Assembly (NCBI GenBank): GCA_002422865.1
Contig: DITN01000097.1
Location: forward strand, 1-56,667
Direction: 5' to 3'
Length of the DNA: 56,667 bases
Source: Bacteroidetes bacterium UBA6183
GTDB lineage: Bacteria; Bacteroidota; Bacteroidia; UKL13-3
The first letter of the stretch is position 1; each line of letters begins with the position of its first letter. The translations under genes and the position numbers were made by a program. Positions 35,801 to 42,833 of the stretch are shown piece by piece. The notes under the pieces were generated by a model. The model worked only from the letters and a program-made list of their open reading frames with translations, did no database searches and was not told the origin of the DNA.

Positions 35801-37411
35801 TAATGTGTTTGATGTATTGGTTGCCGTTATGGCCAATGGCCCACATCCCGAATCTTGATTTAACGTAAACGTAGGAATAGAATTTGGGTTAACGCAAATG
35901 GTTTTGATGATGGTGTCAACGTTGCATGAAGCAAGGTTACCGACAGCATGTCTTATCGCAAGTCTAATTTGATATGATCCAGGTCTTTTAAAGTTAACAA
36001 TGAGTTGATTGGCATTTAATGGATTCCCAGAAACTATACTCCAATTAACTCCTCCTAAACTTGCAGGTGTTATACTCCAATTCGTCAATAGACTTGTATC
36101 ACAAGCTCCATTATTACCTGGGTTTGCTACTCCTCCGAAGGACGTGTTAGTAAAAGTAATATTAGTATTTTCGCAAACAGTATCATTAGGTGATATCGAG
36201 AAATTAGCAGTAGGTTTTTCAGAAATCCTTGCTGCTAAAACTGATGCAAACGTTGAGTCACAAACATTTTTTGCATAAGCAAATAATTGATATGAACCTT
36301 GTGCAAGTGTCTTTTTACAAGGAGATTCCGTAAAGACGTGGGTTATACTGGTTGGCAAATTTGATTGTGTGAATGTTATTGGATTAGAACCATCACTGAA
36401 TTGAAAGAAGTAAAAAGTTGATGGTGTATTAAACCTCATCGTATCGGCCAATGTATAAGTAAATGTTTGTGGCGCACATCCATTTGTTGAACCAGGGTTT
36501 CCAATCCCTAAAGCAGGGTTTGTTCCATTGAATACGTTGTATGTTTTGGTGCTTGAGCATCCATTTACTCCTGTAACAGTAATTGTAAGTTGAAACGAGC
36601 CAACTGTTGTGTACAAGTGTACGGCAGTATCATACAATCCCCAACTTGAGGTTTTAGTTGTTACAGGGCTACCATCACCCCAATTAATACTATAGCTGGT
36701 ATTAGTCGAAGTTGTTGTTGATACATTCTGTAATGTAAATTGAAAGTTTGGTGAATTGGTAGTTGCACCACAATTTCTATAGAATGATATTGGGTCATCA
36801 ATTGTAGCATCAGGTGCAGCTGTTGTTATTACGCCAATACCATTTGAAGGTGCTGAATTACACCCATTGTTATTAACTACTAAGGTGTAAGTACCTGCTG
36901 CATTTGCGCTATAGCTTTGTGAAGTTGCACCGGCAATGGGGTTTCCATTTAATCGCCATTGGTAAGATATACCTGTGGCAGTTGTTGTTAAATTAACTGA
37001 ACTTCCGTTACATATCGTTGTATTTCCAGCTGCTGTAATGGTTGGTGCCACCGGCACCGCATTCACCCTCACCAAAAAATATAAACTATCACTGCTATTT
37101 ACATTGTTTACCCTTAAAAATACAGTGTCTAGGCCAACATTATTGTAGGTTACAGTTGCTGATCGTGTATTAAACGTGTCTGGCAATGCAACATTTTTTA
37201 TGCGCCAATGCCAAGCAATTACATTAGGGGTTGCTATACTCGAATCGGCAAACGTGATGGTTTGTCCGGCACAAATATTTAAAATAGTAGAAGGATTTAT
37301 TTGCCCATTGCTTGTGGCACTGGTGTAAAACACCCTTTTGTTAATTTGGGCGTTGGTTATAAGAGAAAATGTCAGTCCTAGGACTAATGCCAGAATACGA
37401 AAAAAACTCAT
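20834..37411 (-). CDS. Giant T9SS-secreted adhesin with Ig-like/PKD repeats and gliding-type C-terminal domain
   Basis: The protein has 5525 residues. The signal peptide is at about 1-21 (LALVLGLTFSLITNAQ). An Ig-like unit with SYQWRLNG and mixed PKD units follow to about residue 870. Roughly 85-residue modules with an ICSG/VCSG motif reach about 1510, and two NAGND modules follow. Ig-like modules of the type QTICxGxxP...GGNGxYTYQWQ...YFRRIVxSG come next. A five-domain super-repeat (three PKD, two Ig-like) begins near 2217, followed by a long run of Ig-like modules and then PKD units from about 4450. The C-terminal type B sorting domain starts FVPNAFSP-like (YVPNAFSPDDGTNDLV) at about 5420. 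Most modules carry a Cys pair. It resembles SprB-type gliding or attachment adhesins, and the PorP/SprF gene follows. Confidence 0.95.
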   Translation of the reverse strand: MSFFRILALVLGLTFSLITNAQINKRVFYTSATSNGQINPSTILNICAGQTITFADSSIATPNVIAWHWRIKNVALPDTFNTRSATVTYNNVGLDTVFLRVNNVNSSDSLYFLVRVNAVPVAPTITAAGNTTICNGSSVNLTTTATGISYQWRLNGNPIAGATSQSYSANAAGTYTLVVNNNGCNSAPSNGIGVITTAAPDATIDDPISFYRNCGATTNSPNFQFTLQNVSTTTSTNTSYSINWGDGSPVTTKTSSWGLYDTAVHLYTTVGSFQLTITVTGVNGCSSTKTYNVFNGTNPALGIGNPGSTNGCAPQTFTYTLADTMRFNTPSTFYFFQFSDGSNPITFTQSNLPTSITHVFTESPCKKTLAQGSYQLFAYAKNVCDSTFASVLAARISEKPTANFSISPNDTVCENTNITFTNTSFGGVANPGNNGACDTSLLTNWSITPASLGGVNWSIVSGNPLNANQLIVNFKRPGSYQIRLAIRHAVGNLASCNVDTIIKTICVNPNSIPTFTLNQDSGCGPLAITATNTSNTLSSCGPNRYRWRVVFNGSICTPATGSWSFTDGTDSTSINPKFVFNNTGSYGLSLTIMSPCDTVTSPVRNIFVISKPQANIVTVPNFCGTATISPTTNPNPPFNCYSGNPLSYAWSFPGATNDTSNLPNPTVSYTLPGTYTYTANISNNCGATILKDTFTVYPLPLKVNVTGGGAYCAGVSGVQVGISSSVNGIQYRLLLNGNVVAGPINGNGSALSFGNQLTAGTYKVLATNSAVTPNCSDTMNGNAVVVVNLIPSVPNLTNTTICAVNIASLSTNATGTITWYNSLTTDTVLATGNTYTTPILNNTKTYYVMRTVAGCNSARDSITVFVNPIPELNTLRNKQICSGESTAIVVGTNVASTTYTFTASKLNSSANITGFSGNATAVSGNINQTLTNNDTIANTIRYILTPTANGCAGPNDTVDVLVKPRPTLVATVTDSICSGGSVSIGLTPNITSSTVSFRATLLSGFASGFSDVTNSSNRLITQTVNNDSNILAKVRYSVAANLIGCQSDSQIAIVNIKPTPNIWAIGDSVCSGLNTNIILNSNVLNTKFIWTTNAVAGVSGNRDSLLYNNGPIQQRLVNGTSVPLTINYTINAMANGCAATSKQISVVVKPTTTANANNANTCSGIIQAIPLGSVLPGALYTWSASLFSGSASGFSNQVTPVSGPIAQSVINSSNGPAVIRYAIRAVLNGCSGVDTNVYLTVNPVPLVSATSGSVCSGDSNLIAINSTLGNTFYNWTVNGGVIGSAPQSTPIAGPIKQRLFNNGTDTIRATYFITPNYNGCAGLPIVASTLVYPRPTMNTVSGEVCDGATTAIKLTSNNSNTQYRWTVNNIPGVGGATNRDLGNDTIAQTLTNSTVTNQVVTYTVTPEYNGCAGDSVAVNITVKPRPIVTVTPQNQTICSGNIAVINLSSNTSGASYTWTSTVNPNGSVTGNSNKNNVLGPIRDTLISTSINQVTVGYQVVANVNGCSSLTPANVSVAINPLPIVNAGNDINLCNQNSAIQLSGFTPVGGSWSGNGITNSNGTYNPFTAGNGNHNLVYSFTNNIIGCSNRDTLVVSVTPPTQVNAGNDEYKCLNDAPFNLLGLPLGGTWYGSSRVNASGLYTPSAVGTDTIIYTAGNGSCQTYDTVLVFVRPLPLAIVGSPQTICPGQNITLGTTAVAGSFYQWRSNPVGDSSNFANPTFSPNTTTRYILREENSFGCIKTDSVLITVLPAITNNTISGNQFLCGGTVAAALIGVTPSGGTGTYSYQWQDSTSGGVFTDIPGQTNASFAPGFVNQTKAYRRIVTSGLCSGNNSSISNVIRIVIVPNISNNNIGTSQEICMGTSINALNSLSTITGGTGTYSYQWQKSSDSLTWVNTSVADTLETYTPNVNTTTFYRRIAFSASCNSVSSPIKITIIPEIANNSIGSSQTICGGQLSPQLNGSIPTGGKSNYNYQWQQSTNGIIWVDINSAINKDYSPGLITNTTYFRRIVNSLPCIGASASISNTVVITILSALSGNNIAASQLICNGQIPATIAATTSANGGSGTFNYNWQISGDSISWTATSINTSNFTFNSPINQTTYLRRILNSATCFDTSNAVSISLLPNISNNILNPVSAICNGAISDSIIGAAANAGLFTISYQWQDSNAVRGWQNITGATNKNLAPQNPTQNTYYRRIARTLSTPICENVSAEVLITVNPKPNASMVINAPCQGQSATLTSTSTITAGAINSFTWHYGDGSASFTSNQNSSTHVYHAAGNYQVSLVVNSLAGCKDSITQQITIHPKPTVSYTVANVCVGTSANFSSTSTIAAGSSIDSLRWIFGDGTEINGKDFNTSKSYTTWGNYTTKLMVTSSNGCKDSAQRIVRVNPLPIVDFSSNTVCFGQSTLLTNTSSIPSGNIQSYLWTFTDNNTTSTAISPNRIFTNSGLTNVTLTAQSDSGCSNSINKNVQVLPVINPLSNTLTTNPSILCSGSVPSIINGGTPSGGVAGSYTYSWQSSNNGTTWTTIAGENNISLTINSALTQTTYYRRIVNSGSCSHTSDSIKILIVPAIQNNAIAGAMSICANSKPDTIRGFEPTGAAIPTFLSYRWQDSVFGRAWQNLPDAIALGKDLPPTILNTTTHYRRIVTSGLCNAISNVVTINVNPKPIATYNTSNICAGSTANFKSTSTISNGTINSYEWYYGDGTFSGVTALDSVIKTYPNSGSYNTSLRVTSNFGCTDSTGITITVHAKPVASFNVGNVCLGSQSVFSSTSTIGSGSNINEFKWHFGDGNPPLVTSSQLNKQYTNHGSYITKLIVTSNFGCVDSAIRTTIVHAKPIAQFTFDTVCFGQATQFTNQSTIATGGIANHIWSFGDATTSTQTSLFKQYNAPGIFNTQLKVVSDSLCADSINKQVIVYNVITGNDINSSQRTCQGTIPSPISGGLLSGGNGNYTYQWQSSTDKINWSNVSNNQQLVFNTPLTFNTYFRRIVTSGRCSNTSDLDSIIVVPAISNNEIFGSTTLCTFEKPDTIRGSVPLGAGIPALLTYRWQISTDSLTWNDIALATNKDFVPGYLTNTVYYRRIVNSDICSNTSNVVKVQVNPKPLASFTVNNACLNYATSFQSNSALSSGSIVLYDWNFGDGTSTGFITNNSANRIYNSAGTDTVRLIIQTNLGCKDTAYRLVTTYPKPTASYAVNNSCFGIANNFVAQLNSVNISTFRWIFDDGSELTTNQTSTNKTYSSSGTYNTKLIVTSNNGCIDSTNRNLVVNPRPLANFTSDTVCFNQATTLTNLSSISNGTIDQNNWLFADNNSTANTQHVSRIFTQAGLTNVKLVVKSDSACADSVIKPVLVRNVIDGNTISAPVTKLCSGSSAGIITGSNPIGGNNIFSYQWQQSNNGFSWSIILGANNRDLNFNQPLTNTTYLRRVVTSGTCSHLSDSIRILVVPPITSNSISGNATLCAVNIPNQLVGSIPAGGDIPNQLNYQWQDSSAGNVWTNISGANNVNYQPTFLSKTTYYRRLVTSDICLSISNTITILVNPKPVAQFTNNNACLGFVINFNSNSTVSSGNITNHQWNYGNGFSNNAGNTTSYVYDTASSYQVQLIVTTNNGCKDTLTKPVTVYPKPVASYNTTNACFGLANQFQSNSTVKVGSSIVNHKWIFGDGSETITANFQNSKIYNSAGTYLTKLVVTTNDGCKDSTTRTLVVNPKPTANFTNNTVCLNQTTQLTTLSTIATGSITNYFWNFDDNTTSILNNPTKTYLFAGNYNVMHVVVSDSSCRDTIVKSVTVWPLIAGNTISANQTICQGQIPANLQSSATLVGGNNSYTYTWQSSADSLSWQNVPGGNQATLTFGAPGLTNTTFFRRIVNSGTCSDISVPVKIIVLPILTNNFIGTAQTICYGQIPNKLTGNSANGGNGNYTYQWQSSPDSITWTNIVASNDTSYQSPPLTSTLYFRRMVTSGPCISVSNHVKVNVLPSVSGNQIGNSQIVCTGQSATVLNGIQTLNGGDNTYQYQWQTSTDSNTWTNIFGATNFSYNPGILTEPIHYFRRSVTSGPCNINQTSISNVVSIRVLPIIANNNISANQTICNAQQPSIINGTLPTGGNNTYSYIWQSSTDSLNWNTIIGQTDQNIQPTTLFQTTWFKRVVSSNSCSNTSIPVKIIVLPAITNNNISGNQTICYGAQPNAIIGLKPVGGQAGVHTYTWQDSTATSGWNNIAGATDTSFTPPTLFTNTYYRRLVNSGPCIGAQTSISPVVAIIVNPLISNNIISQNQTICELGVPALVNGITPSGGNGIFNYQWQISPDSVNWINININGTGVNYQPNALTSTTYLRRSVTSGPCNNISNVIKITVQPQLNNNIISSNQIICSTQKADTLRGTQPIGGNGISYTYQWQQSTDSLSWINIPNAQFDYYYPGNIINTTYYKRTVFSGACSINSNAIKVFTEPLPVVNFNFNNSCYPDSIRFNQQVTIDRGNIASYLWQFGDGTSAQGAQVNKLYALPSNYAVQLKAISGFGCTDSVSKSAILYPKPTANFGATFVCYPASTQFIDSSTILTGNITKWNWNFGDGTTSILKNPVKQFTNPGSYLVTLLVESDNGCKDTIVKEIKVYPKPIANFIANTPCFPSPVNFVDSTRILTGNIVYRLWNFGNGDTSTTLNPTIQYATAGSYLTRLIVNSDNGCTDTVIKTVNVNALPQVGFTNDTLSCVGNSVALNNTTTGAVNYLWRYGNGQTSNLVNPNISFADTGYYQIKLVAFTANGCKDSLTKTIEITKIPVANFNLLPDSGCGPLLVRFTNTSKARYSSYRWNDGLGNVLDSVNISDKIYKQSKVQDSLYMISLTVTNLCGISTKADTIKVFPKPVSNFIMSTDSGCTPLTVTFLNRTTGFPRFYQWNMGNGSNHITPNPPSQTYLAFNNDTTYFVKLITSNECGFDTITKPIIVRKNNVKSFFTADKQSGCAPLTVQFFNQSENNLFVSWSFDDGNGTTALNPIHTFTQSGIYRVKQFVSNGCGFDTSTYTVTVLPAPTVSFKVISDTLCRGKQIKFQNTTLNAGALTWYFGNGDSSVITNPTYTYGNPGRYAVTLKAVSSTSGCYNTFTDTIEIYQNPIADLNLSDADICLNESVTLNNNSQFGDYYLWRLGDGRISSLSTPIVQYNNPGLFRVTLIASTLNGCVDSASKNIRVFPVPDVKFDYSPKQACDKPTLVNFTNQSSGITDFTWYFHDGTISTINTPAYTYSGVGNYPIKLVAQNQYGCKDSTTSPFYIFPQPKANFTTPNIVGCVPLTVAFQNNSTGGLLSNRWYFGTIDSSDLENPAIIINDSGQYDVKLVVIGEGGCADSITKTNYITAHPKPIALFDYIIKYNPAIDGTATFFNKSKGIDLSSKWRFNIGAVSTETNPTYQFPFAGNFKVELEVTTKYNCSDVTDTIIDFPFFGGLYVPNAFSPDDGTNDLVRQFLPAGTGLGEYRLEIYNTWGELVWYNEELRDTKPAQGWLGYDMNGKQMPQGVYVWKINAKYINGMPWEGMPTKLGTRTTIGDVILIR
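26080..30770 (-). repeat. Higher-order protein repeat, about 440 residues per unit
   Basis: Inside the giant adhesin the order PKD-A (after NPKP), PKD-B (YPKP/HAKP), PKD-C (with TVCF), Ig-A, Ig-B recurs. NPKP-led units start near 30769, 29440, 28130 and 26822, a spacing of about 1.31-1.33 kb. The last unit passes into a run of Ig-like modules. The regular order points to block duplication. Confidence 0.8.
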
Positions 37412-37582
37412 GTGGGTTTAATAACTACAGCCGGCAATTTAATGTTATTTTAAAATACTGGCAACCCTAAAATTTTATCAGTCAGTATAGTACAATTTGC
37501 CATCTTAATCGTATAGGTATAATTCTACCCAAAATGGTACTTTTTAATCAATTAATTCATCAAAACGATTACGACCATTAAT

Positions 37583-37618
37583 AAAAAAAAGCGAACCACA
37601 TTAACGTGATTCGCCTTT
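37583..37618. terminator. Terminator after the 1730-residue T9SS protein gene
   Basis: The stem GCGAA-C-CAC/GTG-A-TTCGC has one mismatch and an ATTAAC loop. It is flanked by an A-run on one side and TTTTC on the other. On the minus strand it ends in eight Ts, 23 bp past the stop. Confidence 0.85.
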
Positions 37619-37640
37619 TCTTATAAAAATTAACTCAACC

Positions 37641-40600
37641 CTAATTAGCCTTTACAAATTTGTTGTTGTAAAGGGTTTGGCCGTTTTGTACAATGGTAAT
37701 CATGTACAAGCCGTGGGTTAATTGTTGTGTTTGGTTTAGTGTGTATTTGTTAAAGCCTTGGTTTACTTCAACAGTGGTTTTATCAATTACTTTTCCGGTA
37801 ATATCGGTAATCATAATTTCTGCGTTACCTGCTGTTAATGTTTCCAACTCAACAGTTACATCATTAATAATTGGATTAGGATACACCACAACTTGCTCTA
37901 TGTTTGAAGTTGCTTGTTTAACACTTACTATTTCGCTATAAGTATATGAGCCATCCACATCCACTTGTTTTAAGCGGTAGTAAACCACTTGTGTTTTGGT
38001 AAACACATCTACATCTTGGTAGCTATATTGTAAAGTTGATTTGCTGTTGCCTGCACCTTTTACAAAATCAATTTCTGTAAATGATGTTCCATCAAACGAA
38101 CGCTCTATGGCAAAACCACGGCTGTTGTATTCTGATGCTGTTGACCAACGTAAAATAGCATCTAATTTATTTGCTTTGGCATTGATTGATAACAACTCAA
38201 CCGGCAGCGGATTGTTGTTTGCACCAACCATTAATTGATTGCCATATATACTTTGTGTTTGAGCAAAGTTTACCGTTTGAGAACTAAAAGTAGCGCTTGC
38301 AGCTGTGTTGTTTGCCAAGGTCCAACCGGTAACATCTACACGTCCGCGAGAGAATAATCTTAAGTCGGCCGCATTAACATTTGAGTTTAAATTACCTGCA
38401 CCTAAACCAAATTGTAAGTCGGTTGATGAGGTAGTGCCGTTTCCGTATCTATACAGTACCCAATAAGCTGGATGAACATTGGTAACACCGCCTGGTGTAG
38501 TTACAGGGCTTATACCAATTGGTAAAGTATTAAATTTATGAGCATAAATTGTGTCGGTTCCAACCATGTTGGTGTATACCATACTTAAACCTGTGGTACC
38601 TAAAGCAAACGTGCCGTCAAAAAATACGGTTTGAGTACCTACAGATGGTGTACCTAATGGGAACTGAACACCAGCCCATGTTGGAGGAATAATGCTAAAC
38701 ACAGCTGTATTACAATTGCCTGAAGCATCGGTGGTAAAGGTATTACCTGTACCTTCATCAAAGCGATAGTATGCAACTAAGTTAATACTTGGTGAGTTTG
38801 CAAGGCGTGTATGCATATTCAATCGAATTTCGTTTTCAGTACGTGCAGTATTCCATATTTTCAATTCATCAATTACACCTAAAAATGCGGTACTTGCATC
38901 TCCATCATTACCAATTGTTAAATCAAAGTTTGAAGGAATAATGGTTGATGAAGTAACAGTGGTATCTGTAAAAATATTTCCATTCACATAAAAGCGGAAT
39001 GTGCTACCATTAAATGTTGCAGCTACGTGATTTAAACCAGCAGGAACTATGTTAGCGGAAGTAAACTGATGGAATCCTCCAGTTGTATTTATTAGAAACT
39101 CTAGCTGATGGTTGGCATTAATAGCAAAGCTATATTGGATAAAACCTAGTGCTGAATCTTTAGACGCTATGGTTCTCCATACCGCAGTGGCTGTTCTATT
39201 TACCCATGCCTCCATACTTAATGCTGCTGTAGGATTTAAGTTGGCTGCATTTCTAACTTTTAGTGATGAGCTTGCATTAAACTGTACAGCGTTAACTGAA
39301 GCTATGCCTAAGTTTAAGTTGCTTACATTAAATGTATACACCAATGTATCATTTGAAGGATCACCATCGGTTGCCAATGCTGTCCAAACTCTTAAAGTAT
39401 ACACACCCGCAACACTTGGGTTAAAAGTATTAATAAACGAAATAACACTTGAGCCGTTTGCAGCTACAGTACCTGATGTTGCGGAGCTGCTATAATTAGC
39501 CGGTCCGGTTATAGATATGCCAATTGGTACATTGTTTTGAGAACCCGAGCCAAAATTACGTATGGTAACAGTTGGTGTTAATGCTGCACTACCGGCAATA
39601 ACAGAACGGCAAGGGTTACTCACCAAACTTACACCCATATCATTTTGTCCGTCAACAATACGTATGTTATCCATGTCAACCACCACATCGTTGGTAGTAC
39701 CAAACCAATCGTATACAATTTTAACAATAATATCGCTACCTGTAAATGTTCCCAAAGCAACCTGATAACGCTCTAGGTTAGCTGAACTGCTGTGGTTGAC
39801 TCCATTTATAAGTGCATGTTGCGAAAAGGTGTTGCCACAATCAGTAGATACCATTATTTTAATACTATCTACGTTGGTTAATGTGGCTGCTGTGCCACCG
39901 AAGTTATTTAAGATGCGGTAATCAAAACGTAACACACTTGTTGAGGTAATACCATTAATACGTGGCGACTGAATAAATGCGTTTGCCGCAAATGGACTTG
40001 AATTATCAATAAATACCCTGATGGAATTTGTGTTGTTCACACCATTATTTGCACTGATAAAAAACCGGTTGGTTGTCCATGTAGTAGGGAAAGCAACATT
40101 GTTAAAGTTTTGCACAACAGGAGCCGAATTAACAGCCAAAACATTTCGCACCAAAGGTGGTAACGTATCATTTACCGCATTGGCATCAGGACCAAATCTT
40201 GTCCAAGCAGTAAAAGTATAAGCACCTGCCGAATCAAAGTTAAATGAAGGAATAACAGTAATATTTGTAGTTGAACTTGCGGTTAGAGTTCCACTAGTAA
40301 CCAGTATTGGTCCGAATGGAATGGTGTTACCCGAAGGTTTAATTATTCTACCAAAAATACGGAGGGTATCGATGCTGAAATCTTGATTTAACAAACCTAA
40401 GTTTTGTACTTGAACTGATACCGGTTGGGTACCAAGATTAACGCAACCTGCACCTGGTGCAAACAAATCAACTACGCCCAAATCATCGTTAATGGTTAAG
40501 CGAGGTTCTATCATAAACCTAAATTGGTTATTAGGATTAACTGCAAAATCGTTCCAAGCTAAAGATTGGAAACCGGCACCTTGTCGGAAATAAAAGGTTT

Positions 40601-42833
40601 GGTTACGTATTGGATTTTCGTTTTGGAAAGCGAAACCAATATTATTGGCTGATGTTTGACGCACTCCAATATAAAACGAACCGTTAACTGCAACCGAAGG
40701 AATGGACAAATTAAATATTCCGTTTACTGTATTTTGTGTGGCTGATACCCAGAACGGAACTCTTTTTGGGCCAAGAGTGGATCCCGAATCTTCATAAATA
40801 ACAACCTGAAAAGGGAATGGGCCATTAAAAAAGTTATTGGTAAAGTTTACGTTTACCTGATTTACGAAGTTGGCAACCGGAGTATAAAACTTGGCCACAA
40901 TTTCTCCCTCGGGGTTGGTACCAACATTGCCCGTTTGTGCAACAAAAGGTCTGCTGTAACTTAAAGCGTTTAGTGTATTTTCCCTCACCCATAACGAGGT
41001 ATCGTTACTTGGTTTTTGATCCGGATTTGGATAGGCCCTTAACGTATCGTAACCTAAAATAAAAGGCGTGTAAGGTACCATGTTTACAATACTCTCTCCA
41101 CCCGCAGGTAAGCTGATATTAACAGAACCTAAGAAACCATTTTTGGAGCTGCTTAAATTGATAGGTTCGTTAGTTACTGCTGCAGTTCCTAAATTTCTAA
41201 CCAAAACCCGAACGGTATCATCTGTTCCAATCGGTATTTTGCCGTAGGTGTATAAAATCACCGTTTGTAAATCAAAAGTATCAATTGGGGTTAACGATTC
41301 GTATGCACCACGATAAGGTGTTACGGTGCTTCTTGTTGTTCCATATATATCGTTAGGAACAGCGATTATTGGTGTACCAGCAAGTTTACCACCCGATGTG
41401 TTTGGTCCATTTAAATTAACCACAGGATCTAAATTGTTATTAAAATCAATCAATCCAAATACAGAATTCTGTTCGTTAGGAGCAGATGCAGTGCGATATG
41501 CACCGATATTACCTTGGAAAAAACCGCCTACAATTGCACTAAAAACTGGTCCATAAATGGTGTTGTAGTCAGATGTGTTCACACCAGCGGTTGCTTGGCT
41601 ATTCCAATATCCAACATGAGGGTTTGCAGCGCCTGTTCTGGTATTAATACAAATGTTGTTTGCAAACACAAACGAACCTGTAGCAGATGAATTACTTTTT
41701 GCAACGGCTATTGATGCCGGGTTACCGGTAGTTCCAGCTCCACTACCACCAAGGCGGAAGGTATTGTGATAGCAGTTTACCGAAGCTGGGTTAGTACCTT
41801 GGTATTGAAAGGCTCTTGCAAATGTTAACCCTGCATTTGTAGCCAATAAAGAAACACTGTTGTTAATTACATTTACTACTGGTGTAACTGCAAGGCCTGC
41901 TGTACCCGGACTGATTAAAATACCCGCCATTTGGGCTGCACTGGTAGTTTGTAGGTTGCTAATATTGTTTCTTGATATCAAATAGTTTGCACCACTTACA
42001 TTAGGATTTATGTTAACACAAATCATATTCCAGCCTGAAAAAACAGCATTGTGTGTAATGGTGTTTGAGTCTATTTCTAAAGTTTTTACTGTACTTGCAA
42101 TAATGCCAGAACCTTGAGCATTTAATATGGTATTTTTTACTATGTAAATACTATCCATAAAATTGGCTAACGTACCAGTTATATTTATACCTTGAACACC
42201 GCCTGTTAGGACGCAATTATCAATGGCTATATTTCTGTTGCCTACAGTTGCAGCAGAAGTTGATAAACTAATGTTAATACTAGCAGTAGTAGCAGTGGTA
42301 GTTAAACATGTTGAATTTAAATGTGAAAGTTGAATAAAACTTGCACCATTGATCATACGCACCACACCAGATGTTGCACTTGCATTTGGGTTTGAGTGGC
42401 GAAGAGTTAATAAACGATTTGTACCCTGGCTTAAAGGTCTTCCGTCTATAAAGACATTATCAGCACCATTTAATTCAAGCAATACAGATCCTGATAAACC
42501 CAAATCAATTGTTTTGTTTACTGTAGCAGTATCTGCTGGACGTATTAATAAGAAGTTATAGGATGAGCTTCCTGTGCCACTTTCAAATAAAACACTACTT
42601 GCAGTTTCGGTGGTGTTACCATGCACCGTAATTAAAATACTACCAGAGTGTGTGCCATTGTTAATATTATCAATGGCAGCCTTAAGTGTAGTGTAAGTGC
42701 CTGATGTTGTTCCTCCACTGGAGTTCAACACAATTTGTGCTTTGGTGGTTAAATTCCATAGCATCAAACCAAATAAAAACATTGCAAACCGTGCAATTTT
42801 TTTGTGTGGGATAAATTTGTAATTCTGTTTCAT
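37641..42833 (-). CDS. T9SS-secreted surface protein with beta-helix-like, LamG-like and type A sorting domains
   Basis: The protein has 1730 residues. A long signal peptide (FAMFLFGLMLWNLTTKAQ) is followed by a right-handed beta-helix-like region with repeated short Asn-rich strands, to about 470. CARDB/BACON-like beta modules follow, such as FDLQTVILYTYGKIPIGTDDTVRV and LGVVDLFAPGAGCVN. A LamG-like lectin-fold domain lies at about 1181-1334 (LSMEAWVNRT...YVNGNIFTD...IDELKIWNTART). A fibronectin-like segment, PLPVELLSINAKANKLDAIL, comes next. The type A T9SS sorting domain is VVYPNPIINDVTVE...GLYMITIVQNGQ. It is probably exported and attached to the cell surface or released. The ligand is unknown. 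It is a single-gene unit with its own terminator. Confidence 0.93.
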   Translation of the reverse strand: MKQNYKFIPHKKIARFAMFLFGLMLWNLTTKAQIVLNSSGGTTSGTYTTLKAAIDNINNGTHSGSILITVHGNTTETASSVLFESGTGSSSYNFLLIRPADTATVNKTIDLGLSGSVLLELNGADNVFIDGRPLSQGTNRLLTLRHSNPNASATSGVVRMINGASFIQLSHLNSTCLTTTATTASINISLSTSAATVGNRNIAIDNCVLTGGVQGINITGTLANFMDSIYIVKNTILNAQGSGIIASTVKTLEIDSNTITHNAVFSGWNMICVNINPNVSGANYLISRNNISNLQTTSAAQMAGILISPGTAGLAVTPVVNVINNSVSLLATNAGLTFARAFQYQGTNPASVNCYHNTFRLGGSGAGTTGNPASIAVAKSNSSATGSFVFANNICINTRTGAANPHVGYWNSQATAGVNTSDYNTIYGPVFSAIVGGFFQGNIGAYRTASAPNEQNSVFGLIDFNNNLDPVVNLNGPNTSGGKLAGTPIIAVPNDIYGTTRSTVTPYRGAYESLTPIDTFDLQTVILYTYGKIPIGTDDTVRVLVRNLGTAAVTNEPINLSSSKNGFLGSVNISLPAGGESIVNMVPYTPFILGYDTLRAYPNPDQKPSNDTSLWVRENTLNALSYSRPFVAQTGNVGTNPEGEIVAKFYTPVANFVNQVNVNFTNNFFNGPFPFQVVIYEDSGSTLGPKRVPFWVSATQNTVNGIFNLSIPSVAVNGSFYIGVRQTSANNIGFAFQNENPIRNQTFYFRQGAGFQSLAWNDFAVNPNNQFRFMIEPRLTINDDLGVVDLFAPGAGCVNLGTQPVSVQVQNLGLLNQDFSIDTLRIFGRIIKPSGNTIPFGPILVTSGTLTASSTTNITVIPSFNFDSAGAYTFTAWTRFGPDANAVNDTLPPLVRNVLAVNSAPVVQNFNNVAFPTTWTTNRFFISANNGVNNTNSIRVFIDNSSPFAANAFIQSPRINGITSTSVLRFDYRILNNFGGTAATLTNVDSIKIMVSTDCGNTFSQHALINGVNHSSSANLERYQVALGTFTGSDIIVKIVYDWFGTTNDVVVDMDNIRIVDGQNDMGVSLVSNPCRSVIAGSAALTPTVTIRNFGSGSQNNVPIGISITGPANYSSSATSGTVAANGSSVISFINTFNPSVAGVYTLRVWTALATDGDPSNDTLVYTFNVSNLNLGIASVNAVQFNASSSLKVRNAANLNPTAALSMEAWVNRTATAVWRTIASKDSALGFIQYSFAINANHQLEFLINTTGGFHQFTSANIVPAGLNHVAATFNGSTFRFYVNGNIFTDTTVTSSTIIPSNFDLTIGNDGDASTAFLGVIDELKIWNTARTENEIRLNMHTRLANSPSINLVAYYRFDEGTGNTFTTDASGNCNTAVFSIIPPTWAGVQFPLGTPSVGTQTVFFDGTFALGTTGLSMVYTNMVGTDTIYAHKFNTLPIGISPVTTPGGVTNVHPAYWVLYRYGNGTTSSTDLQFGLGAGNLNSNVNAADLRLFSRGRVDVTGWTLANNTAASATFSSQTVNFAQTQSIYGNQLMVGANNNPLPVELLSINAKANKLDAILRWSTASEYNSRGFAIERSFDGTSFTEIDFVKGAGNSKSTLQYSYQDVDVFTKTQVVYYRLKQVDVDGSYTYSEIVSVKQATSNIEQVVVYPNPIINDVTVELETLTAGNAEIMITDITGKVIDKTTVEVNQGFNKYTLNQTQQLTHGLYMITIVQNGQTLYNNKFVKAN

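Noticed and set aside
20834..37411. Regularly spaced similar DNA words that could suggest a CRISPR array or satellite
   Set aside because: The periodicity is in frame and explained by PKD/Ig-like protein repeats; there are no short identical repeats with unique equal-length spacers.
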